In this document: in pieces, positions 32,989 to 42,061 of the stretch
Layout: every line of letters starts with the position of its first letter
How positions within the stretch are numbered: the stretch's first letter is position 1
From: Mucilaginibacter limnophilus
GTDB taxonomy: Bacteria; Bacteroidota; Bacteroidia; Sphingobacteriales; Sphingobacteriaceae
Assembly (NCBI RefSeq): GCF_004005815.1
Contig: NZ_SACK01000002.1
Coordinates: 1 to 64,000, forward strand
DNA: 64,000 nt
Direction: 5' to 3'
Made by a program: the position numbers and the translations under genes
The notes under the pieces: model-generated
The model's database searches: none
What the model saw: only the letters and a program-made list of their open reading frames with translations
What the model was told of the DNA's origin: nothing

Positions 32989-35799
32989 ATGAAAAAACTC
33001 TTCCTGCTGGATGGCATGGCTTTGATATACCGGGCGCATTTTGCGCTCAGCAAAAACCCGCGGTTTACATCTGGCGGACTGAATACCTCGGCGGTAATGG
33101 GCTTTACAAATACCCTGCTTGATGTACTGCGCAAAGAAAAGCCTACCCACATGGCCGTAGTGTTTGATACTGATGCCCCTACTGAACGCCATACCGAGTT
33201 TGAAGCGTACAAAGCGCACCGCGAGGCTATGCCCGAAGATCTGTCAAAAGCGCTGCCTTATGTTATAAAAGTGGTGTTGGGTTTCAATATTCCTGTTATT
33301 ACCGCCGACGGCTACGAGGCCGACGATATTATCGGTACACTGGCTAAAAAAGCCGAATTGCAGGGATACAAGGTGTATTGTATGACACCTGATAAAGATT
33401 TTGCCCAATTAGTGAGCGATAACATCTTTATATACAAACCCGCGCGTATGGGTAACGATATGGAGATTTTAGGCGTGAAGGAAGTACTGGCCAAATGGGA
33501 AGTGGAACGTGTGGAGCAGGTGATAGATATTTTAGGCCTTTGGGGCGATTCTGTCGACAACATCCCAGGCATTCCGGGCGTAGGTGAAAAAACCGCTAAG
33601 ACGCTTATTAAGCAATACGGTTCTGTTGAGAACATTATAGCGAACAGTCACGAGCTGAAAGGTAAGTTAAAAGAGAATGTTGAAACATATGCCCAGCAGG
33701 GATTACTTTCTAAAAAGCTGGCTACTATAAACCTTGACGCGCCTGTTGAACTGGATGAGGCCGGCCTGGAAATTTGCGCGCCAAGTAAGGATTTGCTCGA
33801 GCCGCTTTTTGCCGAACTGGAGTTCCGTACGCTGGGCAAACGCGTATTTGGCGACGAGTACAGCATTACTGAAATGCGCGCGGCATCGGTACAAACCGAT
33901 CTGTTTGGCAACCCGGTTAACGCGGGCTATACCAGCCTGACAGTTGATATTCAGGATATAAAAGAACCTGAAACACCTGTTGAAGCCAAAAACATCAATA
34001 ATACGCCACACGAGTATTACCTGGCCGATACATTTGAAAAACGAGCCGAACTTATAGCGTTACTAAAACAGCAAAAAGACATTTGCTTTGATACCGAAAC
34101 CACTGGTACCGATGCCAATCATTGTGAGCTGGTAGGCTTGTCGTTCGCCATTAAACCCGGGGAAGCCTGGTATGTACCGGTTCCGCATAACGAGCAGGAA
34201 GCAAAAATCGTAGTTTCAGAATTTAAGCCGGTGCTCGAAGATGAAAGCATCAGCAAAAGTGGGCAGAATGTAAAGTTCGATATCATGATACTAAAGTGGT
34301 ATGATGTGGAAGTAAAAGGCTGCCTGTTTGATACCATGCTGGCGCACTACGTGCTCGACCCGGATACGCGGCATAACATGGATATCCTTGCTGAAAACTA
34401 TCTTGGATATACCCCTGTTTCTATTACCTCCCTTATCGGTCCGAAAGGTAAAAACCAGGGTAACATGCGTGATGTCGAGATAGAGAAAATTAAAGACTAC
34501 GCTGCCGAGGACGCCGACATTACCCTGCAGCTTAAGCAGGTTTTCGAGCCAAAACTAAAACAGGCCGAAGCCGAAAAGCTGATAAACGAGATAGAGCATC
34601 CGTTGATATATGTACTGGCTGATATGGAATGCGTTGGTGTTAAGATCGACGAGAACGCACTAAAGGAATTTTCAAAAGAATTAACTGGCGATCTTGCCAA
34701 GCTTGAGGCTGTGGTGTATGAAAAGGCGGGCGTTCGTTTTAACATTTCATCGCCAAAACAATTGGGCGAAGTACTCTTCGAAAAACTTCAGCTCGACCCT
34801 AAAGCAAAAAAAACAAAGACAGGCCAGTACCAAACCGGTGAGGATGTACTGCTGTCACTTTCGGTAAAAAGCGATATTGTACGCGATATACTTGATTTCC
34901 GTCAGTTGCTTAAACTAAAATCAACCTATGTTGACGCGCTGCCGCAAATGATCAACCCCAAAACAGGTCGTGTGCATACCTCGTACAACCAGGCGGTGGC
35001 TGCAACTGGTAGGTTAAGTTCGCAAAATCCTAACCTGCAAAACATCCCTATCCGTACCGATAAAGGCCGCGAAGTTCGCCGGGCGTTTATTCCGCGTGAT
35101 TATGAGCACACGCTTATCTCTGCCGATTACTCGCAGATAGAACTGCGTATTATTGCCGAGATCAGTAAGGATGAAAACATGATGCAGGCTTTCCTGAACA
35201 ACATTGACATCCACACTGCAACCGCAGCAAACGTGTATGGCGTATCTGTCGACCAGGTTGACAGTACACAACGCCGCAACGCTAAGGCGGTGAACTTCGG
35301 AATTATTTATGGCCAGTCGGCCTTTGGTTTATCCCAAAACCTGGGCATACCGCGTAAAGAAGCTGCCGAAATAATTGAGCAATATTTTATTCAATTTCCG
35401 GGTATAAAAAAATACATGGCCGATACCATGAACTTTGCACGAGAAAACGGTTATGTTAATACACTGATGGGCCGCAGGCGCTACCTAAGAGACATTAATT
35501 CAGCCAACGCAACGGTACGCGGCTTTGCCGAGCGAAACGCCATCAATGCCCCAATACAGGGCTCGGCAGCGGATATGATCAAGATCGCCATGATCAATAT
35601 TCACCGTGAATTAAAAGCACAAAAACTTGCCGGGCAAATGACCATGCAGGTGCATGACGAGCTGGTGTTCGATGTGCCCACCGGCGAGGTAGAAGCAGTG
35701 AAGCCGATCATTATGGAACATATGAAAAATGCCATAAAAACCGAGGTGCCTATAATTGTTGAAATAGGTACAGGAACAAACTGGCTGGAAGCGCATTAA
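32989..35799 (+). CDS. polA: DNA polymerase I
   Basis: This 936-residue enzyme has all three domains. The 5'-nuclease part opens LLDGMALIYRAHFALS and has the ADDIIGTLA and SVDNIPGIPGVGEKTA blocks. The 3'-5' exonuclease has DTETTG at about 369, NVKFD and YAAEDAD, so proofreading looks intact. The polymerase has motif A DYSQIELR (Asp near 713), NAKAVNFGIIYG and motif C VHDELVF (His889/Asp890). It repairs gaps and processes Okazaki fragments in the cytoplasm. murF follows 12 bases downstream on the same strand. Confidence 0.97.
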   Translation: MKKLFLLDGMALIYRAHFALSKNPRFTSGGLNTSAVMGFTNTLLDVLRKEKPTHMAVVFDTDAPTERHTEFEAYKAHREAMPEDLSKALPYVIKVVLGFNIPVITADGYEADDIIGTLAKKAELQGYKVYCMTPDKDFAQLVSDNIFIYKPARMGNDMEILGVKEVLAKWEVERVEQVIDILGLWGDSVDNIPGIPGVGEKTAKTLIKQYGSVENIIANSHELKGKLKENVETYAQQGLLSKKLATINLDAPVELDEAGLEICAPSKDLLEPLFAELEFRTLGKRVFGDEYSITEMRAASVQTDLFGNPVNAGYTSLTVDIQDIKEPETPVEAKNINNTPHEYYLADTFEKRAELIALLKQQKDICFDTETTGTDANHCELVGLSFAIKPGEAWYVPVPHNEQEAKIVVSEFKPVLEDESISKSGQNVKFDIMILKWYDVEVKGCLFDTMLAHYVLDPDTRHNMDILAENYLGYTPVSITSLIGPKGKNQGNMRDVEIEKIKDYAAEDADITLQLKQVFEPKLKQAEAEKLINEIEHPLIYVLADMECVGVKIDENALKEFSKELTGDLAKLEAVVYEKAGVRFNISSPKQLGEVLFEKLQLDPKAKKTKTGQYQTGEDVLLSLSVKSDIVRDILDFRQLLKLKSTYVDALPQMINPKTGRVHTSYNQAVAATGRLSSQNPNLQNIPIRTDKGREVRRAFIPRDYEHTLISADYSQIELRIIAEISKDENMMQAFLNNIDIHTATAANVYGVSVDQVDSTQRRNAKAVNFGIIYGQSAFGLSQNLGIPRKEAAEIIEQYFIQFPGIKKYMADTMNFARENGYVNTLMGRRRYLRDINSANATVRGFAERNAINAPIQGSAADMIKIAMINIHRELKAQKLAGQMTMQVHDELVFDVPTGEVEAVKPIIMEHMKNAIKTEVPIIVEIGTGTNWLEAH

Positions 35800-35811
35800 T
35801 AATTTTTTATC

Positions 35812-37131
35812 ATGACAACCGACAAACTCTACGACATGTATCTTAAACACCCGGTTATCAGCACCGATACCCGGCGCATTACACCCGGCAGTTTGTTTTT
35901 TGCCCTTAAGGGAGATAAGTTTGATGCCAATACGTTTGCTGCACAAGCCATAGCAGCAGGTGCTGCTTACGCAGTTATTGATAATGCCCAATATAAGGTC
36001 GGTGAGGAGTATATTCTTGTTGATGATGTGCTTACGGCTCTGCAAGACCTTGCACGTTATCATCGCAAGCAACTGCAAATACCAGTTGTTGGCTTAACCG
36101 GCACAAACGGCAAAACCACCACAAAAGAGTTAATAAATGCCGTACTATCACAGCATTTTAAAACCCAGGCTACGCAAGGGAACCTTAATAACCATATTGG
36201 CGTTCCGTTAACTATACTTACTATTGATAGCACGCACCAGGCGGCTGTGATAGAAATGGGCGCCAATCATCAAAAGGAAATAGAGTTCCTCAGCAGCATT
36301 GCAAATCCTTCGCTTGGACTGATTACTAATGTAGGGAAAGCGCATCTTGAAGGTTTCGGCGGCGTTGAAGGCGTTAAAAAAGGCAAAGGCGAACTGTACG
36401 ACTATCTTGCAGCCCGCCATCACGAAGGCAGCGTTGTTTTTGTAAACAGTGATGATGCTACGCTAATGCAAATGGCAGCAAGCCGTTCATTTAAACATGC
36501 TATTTATTACGGTACGCAAAACAAGGATAATTTGATCTCTGGCCGCCTGATTGAAAATTCGCCGCATTTAATACTTGAGTGGTGGCAGCGTGGCTCAACC
36601 ATAAAACATACGGTAAAATCTCAACTGACGGGCGTTTATAACCTTGATAATATTTTAGCCGCAATTGCCATAGGCACACATCTTGGGCTTACCCCGGCTG
36701 AAATTTGCAAAGGCATAGAAGGTTATCAGCCTAAAAATAACCGGTCACAAATTGTACAAACGGCCACTAATACGCTTATATGTGATTACTACAATGCTAA
36801 TCCAAGCAGTATGGCTGTTGCTATTGATAACATAGACAAGATTACTGCTGATAAAAAAGTACTGATACTTGGTGATATGTTTGAAATGGGTGATGAAGCG
36901 GCAACCGAACATAAAGCTATTATTGAAAAAGCTTTAAGCATTAATGCCGAAACGATATTCGTTGGTAAAGAATTTTATCAGCAAGCCCCGCAGCCCCTTA
37001 AAGCGGGAGCTTTTTATAAGACCACCGAAGATGCTATTTCAGCATTACAGGCAAATCCTGTTAAGAATGCTACTGTACTAATAAAAGGTTCGCGCGGTAT
37101 GGCATTAGAAAAGTTGGTAGAGTTGTTTTAA
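35812..37131 (+). CDS. murF: UDP-N-acetylmuramoyl-tripeptide--D-alanyl-D-alanine ligase
   Basis: This 439-residue Mur ligase adds D-Ala-D-Ala to UDP-MurNAc-tripeptide using ATP, the last cytoplasmic step of the peptidoglycan precursor. The N-terminal domain has STDTRRITPGSLFFALKGDK (uridine-binding). The ATP loop GLTGTNGKTTTKE starts at about residue 94. NNHIGVPLTIL, IEMGANHQKEIEFL, the VGKAHLEGFG and DNILAAIAIG blocks and the C-terminal DYYNANPSSM and LGDMFEMGD motifs are all typical. It sits 12 bases after polA rather than in the dcw cluster, as is usual in Sphingobacteria. Confidence 0.95.
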   Translation: MTTDKLYDMYLKHPVISTDTRRITPGSLFFALKGDKFDANTFAAQAIAAGAAYAVIDNAQYKVGEEYILVDDVLTALQDLARYHRKQLQIPVVGLTGTNGKTTTKELINAVLSQHFKTQATQGNLNNHIGVPLTILTIDSTHQAAVIEMGANHQKEIEFLSSIANPSLGLITNVGKAHLEGFGGVEGVKKGKGELYDYLAARHHEGSVVFVNSDDATLMQMAASRSFKHAIYYGTQNKDNLISGRLIENSPHLILEWWQRGSTIKHTVKSQLTGVYNLDNILAAIAIGTHLGLTPAEICKGIEGYQPKNNRSQIVQTATNTLICDYYNANPSSMAVAIDNIDKITADKKVLILGDMFEMGDEAATEHKAIIEKALSINAETIFVGKEFYQQAPQPLKAGAFYKTTEDAISALQANPVKNATVLIKGSRGMALEKLVELF

Positions 37132-37138
37132 ACAAAAA

Positions 37139-37164
37139 ACGCGCAGGCTTTTAGCCATGCGCGT
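37139..37164 (-). terminator. Terminator of the S74-domain gene
   Basis: The imperfect hairpin ACGCGCAGGCT/AGCCATGCGCGT lies between murF and the minus-strand gene at 37196. On the minus strand it is followed by GTTTTTTGTTT, so it terminates leftward transcription. It may also act on murF messages. Confidence 0.65.
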
Positions 37165-37195
37165 CCCCCTCAGTAGTTCAGGTTTTTATTCTAAA

Positions 37196-37624
37196 CTATT
37201 TGCTTTTCAATTGGTGTAAATTAGCTTTCAGTTCTTCAATTTCTGCCTGCTGCTCTTTAATAGCGCCTACAAGCAGCGGAATCAATTTTTCGTAATCAAC
37301 GTTGCTGGTGTTCACTGTGCGGTAATTGTTCTTACCTGCAGGCAGCCATTTTGTCTCGGTTGATATAACACCCGGCAAAAACTGCTTTACATCTTCGGCT
37401 ATAAAGCCGTATTGTTTGCCTTGAGGCAGATTAAGCTGTTTAAACTTGTTAGTATTAAACTCAAAAACTACCGGATCGAGCTGTGTGATTGCGCTAAGTG
37501 CTCTTGTTACAGGCGTGGTATTTACTTTAAGTTCTTTTTCGTTTAGCTGTTGCGCGTTTGCGCCTTGTATATTAAAATATAAAATGGCAATTGCTAAAGC
37601 AATAGTGGTTTTAAGAAAGTTCAT
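37196..37624 (-). CDS. Secreted peptidase S74/tail-fibre chaperone-domain protein
   Basis: This 142-residue protein has a signal peptide (TIALAIAILYFNIQGANAQ). Almost the whole mature part is an intramolecular chaperone (Peptidase_S74) type domain: LDPVVFEFN, the hallmark KQYGFIAEDVKQFLPGVIST, and VDYEKLIPLLVGAIKEQQAE followed by a coiled-coil end ELKANLHQLKSK. The domain normally caps phage tail spikes or autotransporter-like surface proteins and trimerises through the coiled coil. Here it stands alone after a signal peptide, with no long fibre part. In Bacteroidota such short forms are common but their role is unclear. Confidence 0.8.
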   Translation of the reverse strand: MNFLKTTIALAIAILYFNIQGANAQQLNEKELKVNTTPVTRALSAITQLDPVVFEFNTNKFKQLNLPQGKQYGFIAEDVKQFLPGVISTETKWLPAGKNNYRTVNTSNVDYEKLIPLLVGAIKEQQAEIEELKANLHQLKSK

Positions 37625-37702
37625 GATGTATAAATTTAAAATTTAACCATAACGCGTACCATTGCTTATGCATTGGTGTCCGCAATACTAAAAATGCTAA
37701 AA

Positions 37703-38038
37703 TTATACAGCAGGGTTTGGCGGCGGAGTAGGCACCGAAGGGAAATAAGCCAATGGATTATTTGCTACATTATCAGCATAAGTAAGCGGCTGGCAGTACA
37801 GGTAAGGCTCGGGCATATCCAGGCTATTTTCAAAAAGCCAGTATTCCTTAACCGACTCTTTACTTTCATTGGCAGTCCTTGCATCATCATCCTGCTGGTC
37901 ATCCATCAGTGCTTCAGTAAGATGTTTACCATTGGCCATTAGCGAAAGCACAGAAACGCCTGTCTTCTCCAATATTGCAAGTATAAAAAAGCAAACAAGT
38001 ATGTATTTTAGAAAAGCGTTTTTAAGCATCGTTGCCAA
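37703..38038 (-). CDS. Hypothetical single-pass membrane protein
   Basis: This 111-residue protein has one N-terminal hydrophobic helix (KYILVCFFILAILEKTGVSV). An acidic region (TEALMDDQQDDDARTANESK) and a C-terminal proline-rich end (SVPTPPPNPAV) follow. No domain is recognised, but similar short proteins with such Tyr/Pro-rich ends occur in Sphingobacteria. The start may be the second Met (MLKNAFLKYI). It lies 78 bases upstream of the S74 gene on the same strand. Confidence 0.55.
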   Translation of the reverse strand: MATMLKNAFLKYILVCFFILAILEKTGVSVLSLMANGKHLTEALMDDQQDDDARTANESKESVKEYWLFENSLDMPEPYLYCQPLTYADNVANNPLAYFPSVPTPPPNPAV

Positions 38039-38278
38039 TGATTTTACTATGCAAACATAACAATTTTCCTTTATTCTTAAAAGGAATACATGATGAAAAT
38101 GTTTGATTTATATTACCTGTGTTATAAAAAAATACTTAAAAGTATTAAACACTATCGATATTACATGATAATAGGAGAACAAATTCAAAAGTATATTACC
38201 ATGGAAACCTGAACCAAAATTTAGTGACATGGAAGAGCTGCATATGCACATTCTTAGAATGTGTTTGTAAACTAATAT

Positions 38279-38286
38279 TAGCTTTG
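38279..38286 (+). promoter_or_regulatory. -7 promoter element TAGCTTTG of pgpA
   Basis: An exact TAnnTTTG match ends 4 bases before ATG 38291, so the transcript would be nearly leaderless. No TTG lies at the proper -33 distance, which lowers confidence. Confidence 0.35.
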
Positions 38287-38290
38287 CCGC

Positions 38291-38743
38291 ATGAATAAAT
38301 TGATTGCCTCAATTTTTGGCATAGGATATATCAAGGGCGGTGGCACTATAGCTGCCGCTGTTACATCAATCATAATATACTTTTTGTGGAAATACCCTAT
38401 TTGGCAGCACCCCTTACCATTTACATTGCTTGGCATTGCCATTACACTAATAGGTGTTTACGTAGGCAACAAAGTTGAGCCTTTTTGGGGTAAAGACAGT
38501 TACCGTGTTGTTATTGATGAAGTGGCCGGCATGTGGGTAACCATGATTTTAGCACCGGCTAACTGGCATTTTTTAGTTGCTGGATTCGTGCTATTCCGTT
38601 TGTTTGATATTTGGAAACCGCTTTATATTAAACGCACCGAAGCACTGCCGGGCGGCTGGGGCGTAATGATGGATGATGTGGTAGCGGGCATATACGCAAA
38701 CGTTGTTTTGCAACTAATAATATTTACTGGCATAATCGGCTAA
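38291..38743 (+). CDS. pgpA: Phosphatidylglycerophosphatase A
   Basis: This 150-residue integral membrane phosphatase shows the family pattern: GIGYIKGGGTIAAAVTSI at the start, VIDEVAGMWVTMI in the middle, FVLFRLFDIWKPLYIKRTEA, LPGGWGVMMDDVVAGIYAN and a final helix. It dephosphorylates phosphatidylglycerophosphate to phosphatidylglycerol in the inner membrane. The conserved Asp/Glu residues of the DEVAG and DDVVAG blocks are present. It stands alone; the next gene is 90 bases downstream. Confidence 0.92.
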   Translation: MNKLIASIFGIGYIKGGGTIAAAVTSIIIYFLWKYPIWQHPLPFTLLGIAITLIGVYVGNKVEPFWGKDSYRVVIDEVAGMWVTMILAPANWHFLVAGFVLFRLFDIWKPLYIKRTEALPGGWGVMMDDVVAGIYANVVLQLIIFTGIIG

Positions 38744-38832
38744 GCGGTAAAAATTCAATTACAAATCGCTTGTTTACATTTATCTAACTGCAAATAATTT
38801 AAAACCAAACAACTATACCGTAGCTTTATAAC

Positions 38833-40011
38833 ATGAAGAACAAACTTATCTACCAAACAATGAAACTGTTTTTTGCACCTGCGGTACTGTTATCGGCAAT
38901 TATACTTTTGTCGTGCAGTTCAAACGATAGCCATAATATAAAAGATCCTGTAGGCCCGTCTGCCGATACCACAGCTACCGGCACAACTGAAATTACTGCA
39001 CAAACTATATATAGTGACCTGAGCAACCCATGGGGAATGGTGTGGCTGCCGGACGGTCGCCTGCTGGTTACTGAGCGTGCTGGTGAGATACTGGTGTTTA
39101 AGGATGATAAGTTTACCGGCCAAAAACTTACAGGTGTGCCAAAGGTATTTAACCATGGCCAGGGAGGCTTAATGGATATCAAGTTACACCCTGATTATGC
39201 CACTAATGGCTGGATATACATTACCTACTCAAAACCGGTTGAAGGCGGCGCAACTACAGCCGTAGCCCGTTTCAAATTGAACGGAACCACTATCACTAAC
39301 CTGACTGATATTTTTACCGCGAAGCCATACCTTACTGCCGATTTTCATTTTGGCAGCCGCGTAGTTTTTGATAAAGATAAATACCTGTTTGTAAGCGTAG
39401 GCGAACGCGGCACCCAACCAAAAGTTCAGCAACTTGATAACGACCATGGCAAAATACACCGCCTGAATGACGATGGAAGCATACCTTCAGGTAACCCGTT
39501 TGAAAATACGGCAGGTGCACACAAATCGATCTGGACTTTAGGTCACCGCAACCCGCAAGGCTTGGTTTATGATGCCGAGAATAACCGCATCTGGGAAGTT
39601 GAACACGGCCCGAAAGGCGGCGACGAGCTTAACCTGATTGAAAAGGGTAAAAACTACGGCTGGCCGAAAACATCATACGGTATTAACTACGATGGAACCG
39701 TGCTTACGCCAAATAAGGAATTGCCGGGCATTGAAAATCCTAAGCACCATTGGGTACCTTCAATTGCCACCTGCGGTTTATCAATAGTTACCAGCGATAA
39801 ATATCCCGGCTGGAAGGGCAACCTGCTGGTAGGCGCGTTGGCGCTGATGCATATTAACCGCATTACGCTTGACGGCACAAACTATAAATCAGAAGAAAGG
39901 CTGCTGCAGAACAAAGGCCGCTTTAGGTACATAGCTCAAAGCCCTGATGGTTACCTGTATGCCATAAGCGAAGGCCCCGGCGCCTTGCTAAAGCTGATAC
40001 CTTCAAAATAA
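38833..40011 (+). CDS. PQQ-dependent sugar dehydrogenase (glucose/sorbosone type) lipoprotein
   Basis: The frame of 392 residues starts at ATG 38833; a second Met at 38860 gives the neater lipoprotein signal (LFFAPAVLLSAIILLSCSSN). The propeller is of the soluble glucose dehydrogenase/aldose sugar dehydrogenase type: LSNPWGMVWLPDGRLLVTER, GQGGLMDIKLHPDY, FHFGSRVVFDKDKYLFVSVG, IWTLGHRNPQGLVYDAENNR and WEVEHGPKGGDELNLIEKGK. These include PQQ- and calcium-binding blocks. It oxidises sugars in the periplasm, with electrons passed to an unknown acceptor. A terminator follows immediately. Confidence 0.88.
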   Translation: MKNKLIYQTMKLFFAPAVLLSAIILLSCSSNDSHNIKDPVGPSADTTATGTTEITAQTIYSDLSNPWGMVWLPDGRLLVTERAGEILVFKDDKFTGQKLTGVPKVFNHGQGGLMDIKLHPDYATNGWIYITYSKPVEGGATTAVARFKLNGTTITNLTDIFTAKPYLTADFHFGSRVVFDKDKYLFVSVGERGTQPKVQQLDNDHGKIHRLNDDGSIPSGNPFENTAGAHKSIWTLGHRNPQGLVYDAENNRIWEVEHGPKGGDELNLIEKGKNYGWPKTSYGINYDGTVLTPNKELPGIENPKHHWVPSIATCGLSIVTSDKYPGWKGNLLVGALALMHINRITLDGTNYKSEERLLQNKGRFRYIAQSPDGYLYAISEGPGALLKLIPSK

Positions 40012-40047
40012 AACAAAAAGCCCTGCGATTGCGGGGCTTTTTGTTTT
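40011..40047. terminator. Bidirectional intrinsic terminator
   Basis: AAACAAAAAGCCCTGC and GCGGGGCTTTTTGTTTT, with loop GATT, form a long stem. It lies between the convergent dehydrogenase and alpha/beta-hydrolase genes and carries T-runs on both strands, so it serves both. Confidence 0.85.
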
Positions 40048-40048
40048 A

Positions 40049-40855
40049 CTATTCAATTACCTGCTGCGCTATTTCGCTAATCACTTTATCGAGCGCGGTG
40101 TTGAGTGCCTCAGGGTTTTCAAGCATTGGGTAGTGTGAGGTGCCTTCTATCTCAACCAGTTTAAAACCGTTTGTGGTGTGCTGCTCAAGTGCGCCGATGT
40201 TGGTAGGGATGTTGTTAACATTTATAAGATGCAGCTTTAGCTCTAATTTGGGTAGTAACTCAGCCTCCTGCTTGTACATCTCAAATATCTCGGGCGTGGT
40301 GGCTTGGCCTAAAGGCTGATAGGCGCCTCTATAATCATGTATTACCCTGTCGGTGATTTCAGCAGGTGTAGCTTCTGATACCAATACCATACGGGCATAC
40401 TGTTCGTTGGTGTCGGCGAAATTTGTTTTCAGATTTTCCAGTATCTCACTCACTTTGCCCTGATGCTCTTCGGCTATAGGCGTGCCAGCGTTTTTAAATG
40501 TATCCACACCGATGATGCCGATAAACGGGTCGGGGTAGCTTGTTGCGGCCATTAGCGCCAGGTCGCCACCCAGTGAGTGGCCAATCAATATCACATTGCT
40601 ATAGTTAAGGAATTTTACCAGCGCCGTCACATCGTCGGCAAGACCGCGTACTGTCCAGTCCTCCCGCTCGTGGCCCGATTTACCATGACCTGCCAGATCC
40701 ATTGTGACTACCCGGTAACGCGGCTCAAAATATTTTACCTGCGCATCCCAGTAAGTTTGATCGATGTACGAGCCATGGATGAAAAACAGCGTTACTTCGC
40801 CATTGCCGTAAACGTTATAATTGATGGTAGTACCCGGATTAATTGGTTTGCTCAT
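40049..40855 (-). CDS. Alpha/beta-hydrolase
   Basis: The start is placed at ATG 40855 (MSKPINPGTTINYNVYGNGE), because the frame upstream to 40966 encodes sequence that lacks hydrolase homology. The product of 268 residues has the fold's landmarks: oxyanion region FFIHGSYIDQTYW, MDLAGHGKSG, nucleophile elbow GHSLGGD (Ser in VILIGHSLGG), an Asp in VDTFKNAG or nearby, and a C-terminal His in EGTSHYPMLE. It is cytoplasmic. The substrate cannot be told; close relatives include esterases and haloperoxidase-like enzymes. Confidence 0.87.
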   Translation of the reverse strand: MSKPINPGTTINYNVYGNGEVTLFFIHGSYIDQTYWDAQVKYFEPRYRVVTMDLAGHGKSGHEREDWTVRGLADDVTALVKFLNYSNVILIGHSLGGDLALMAATSYPDPFIGIIGVDTFKNAGTPIAEEHQGKVSEILENLKTNFADTNEQYARMVLVSEATPAEITDRVIHDYRGAYQPLGQATTPEIFEMYKQEAELLPKLELKLHLINVNNIPTNIGALEQHTTNGFKLVEIEGTSHYPMLENPEALNTALDKVISEIAQQVIE

Positions 40856-40992
40856 AGGATTTTGAGATATATAACAAACAACTACTAAGGCGGGATTTGT
40901 GTTTGGATTTTCGTAAACATCAGGTGTTGACGTCAACATCGTCACCACTTGAAAATCGGGCAGCAAATTACTTAATTACCTGAATGTCGAAG

Positions 40993-42030
40993 TTACTTCG
41001 GTCGGTACTTCGACTCATTCAACACTTTTTGCGCATCCTTTTCGGCCATTAGCTGCGGCAGGGTAATATCAGGGTGTTTTCCCATGTATGCACGTACTAT
41101 CTGCCAGCCTGTCCAAACAGCAAGCTTCGGCGCCGACTCGTTATGCTCGCCAAGCCCCGGAGTAAAAGGCGCTTCGTTAAGGTAGGTTTGTATCTTCATG
41201 TAATCGCTGTTGTACAGCAGTTCTTCTTCTAAAAAGAAAGCCCATATGTCTGATCTGAAATCTTCACACCACTTCAGTTGAGCAGTGGTGTAGCCTATCT
41301 TCGTTGAATCGGGCATATCAGGCAATACCTTATCCATAAAGTACATGATCTTACCGTTGTACACCATTTTTGCCAGCAAGGTTTTGTCGTTATCATCCTC
41401 AGGGAACATGTCCTCCCGGGCAATGGCCTCAACCACTCGCGGCGCTATATTATCAGGCGTAAAACGACGTGAAATGTAATGCGGAAAATTCTGCACCAAG
41501 GCTGGATAAAATTTTGAATCGGCACCCAAAAACATATCAAGTCCAACGGCTACATACCCGTCGCCAATAGATGTCTGCGCCTGGAAGCCCGAAAAGTAGG
41601 CGTAAACCTTGGGCAGCTGCTTTTGCGGGAAATAATATTTGATGTATTTAAACGCCTGGGTTAACTCTTCGTTCTGCTTGTCAACATCAGGATAAACCGA
41701 ATCCACCTCATGTTTCAGGTCGGCATAAGCCTTACCGGCAAATACCTGCCTAAGCGTATTAAAATAAGCGGTATCGGCTGTGTTGCCTGCGGTTAAAATG
41801 CGCTCAATATAGTCGGTATAAAAGCTGCCGTATTTGTTTTGCATGTTAGCAGCTTGCTGCTGCATGGGTTTTTTTGTACGCAGCAAATCAAAATCGCAGT
41901 CGAAGCGTTGAATATTTACAGTGAGGTTGATATTGCTTAAGTCGGGCTTTTTGTTATTGCCGCAGGCGGTTAGCAGTATCCCGGTAATAAAAATTAAATA
42001 AAATTGCTTTGCTTTGTTACAGGCAGCCAT
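40993..42030 (-). CDS. gldB: Gliding motility lipoprotein GldB
   Basis: This 345-residue lipoprotein has a signal ending LIFITGILLTACGNN (cysteine near residue 23). GldB features include NIQRFDCDFDLLRTKKP, VFAGKAYADLKHEVDSVYPD, QLPKVYAYFSGFQAQTSIGD, YVAVGLDMFLGADSKFYPAL and the PRVVEAIAREDMFP segment. GldB is needed for gliding and T9SS function in Flavobacterium and is widespread in Bacteroidota, gliding or not. It is divergent from nadE, the usual neighbour in this phylum. Upstream spacer is only about 30 bases, so the two promoters must overlap. Confidence 0.9.
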   Translation of the reverse strand: MAACNKAKQFYLIFITGILLTACGNNKKPDLSNINLTVNIQRFDCDFDLLRTKKPMQQQAANMQNKYGSFYTDYIERILTAGNTADTAYFNTLRQVFAGKAYADLKHEVDSVYPDVDKQNEELTQAFKYIKYYFPQKQLPKVYAYFSGFQAQTSIGDGYVAVGLDMFLGADSKFYPALVQNFPHYISRRFTPDNIAPRVVEAIAREDMFPEDDNDKTLLAKMVYNGKIMYFMDKVLPDMPDSTKIGYTTAQLKWCEDFRSDIWAFFLEEELLYNSDYMKIQTYLNEAPFTPGLGEHNESAPKLAVWTGWQIVRAYMGKHPDITLPQLMAEKDAQKVLNESKYRPK

Positions 42031-42061
42031 GCTGTAAATTTATAAATAACAACCAACTAAT

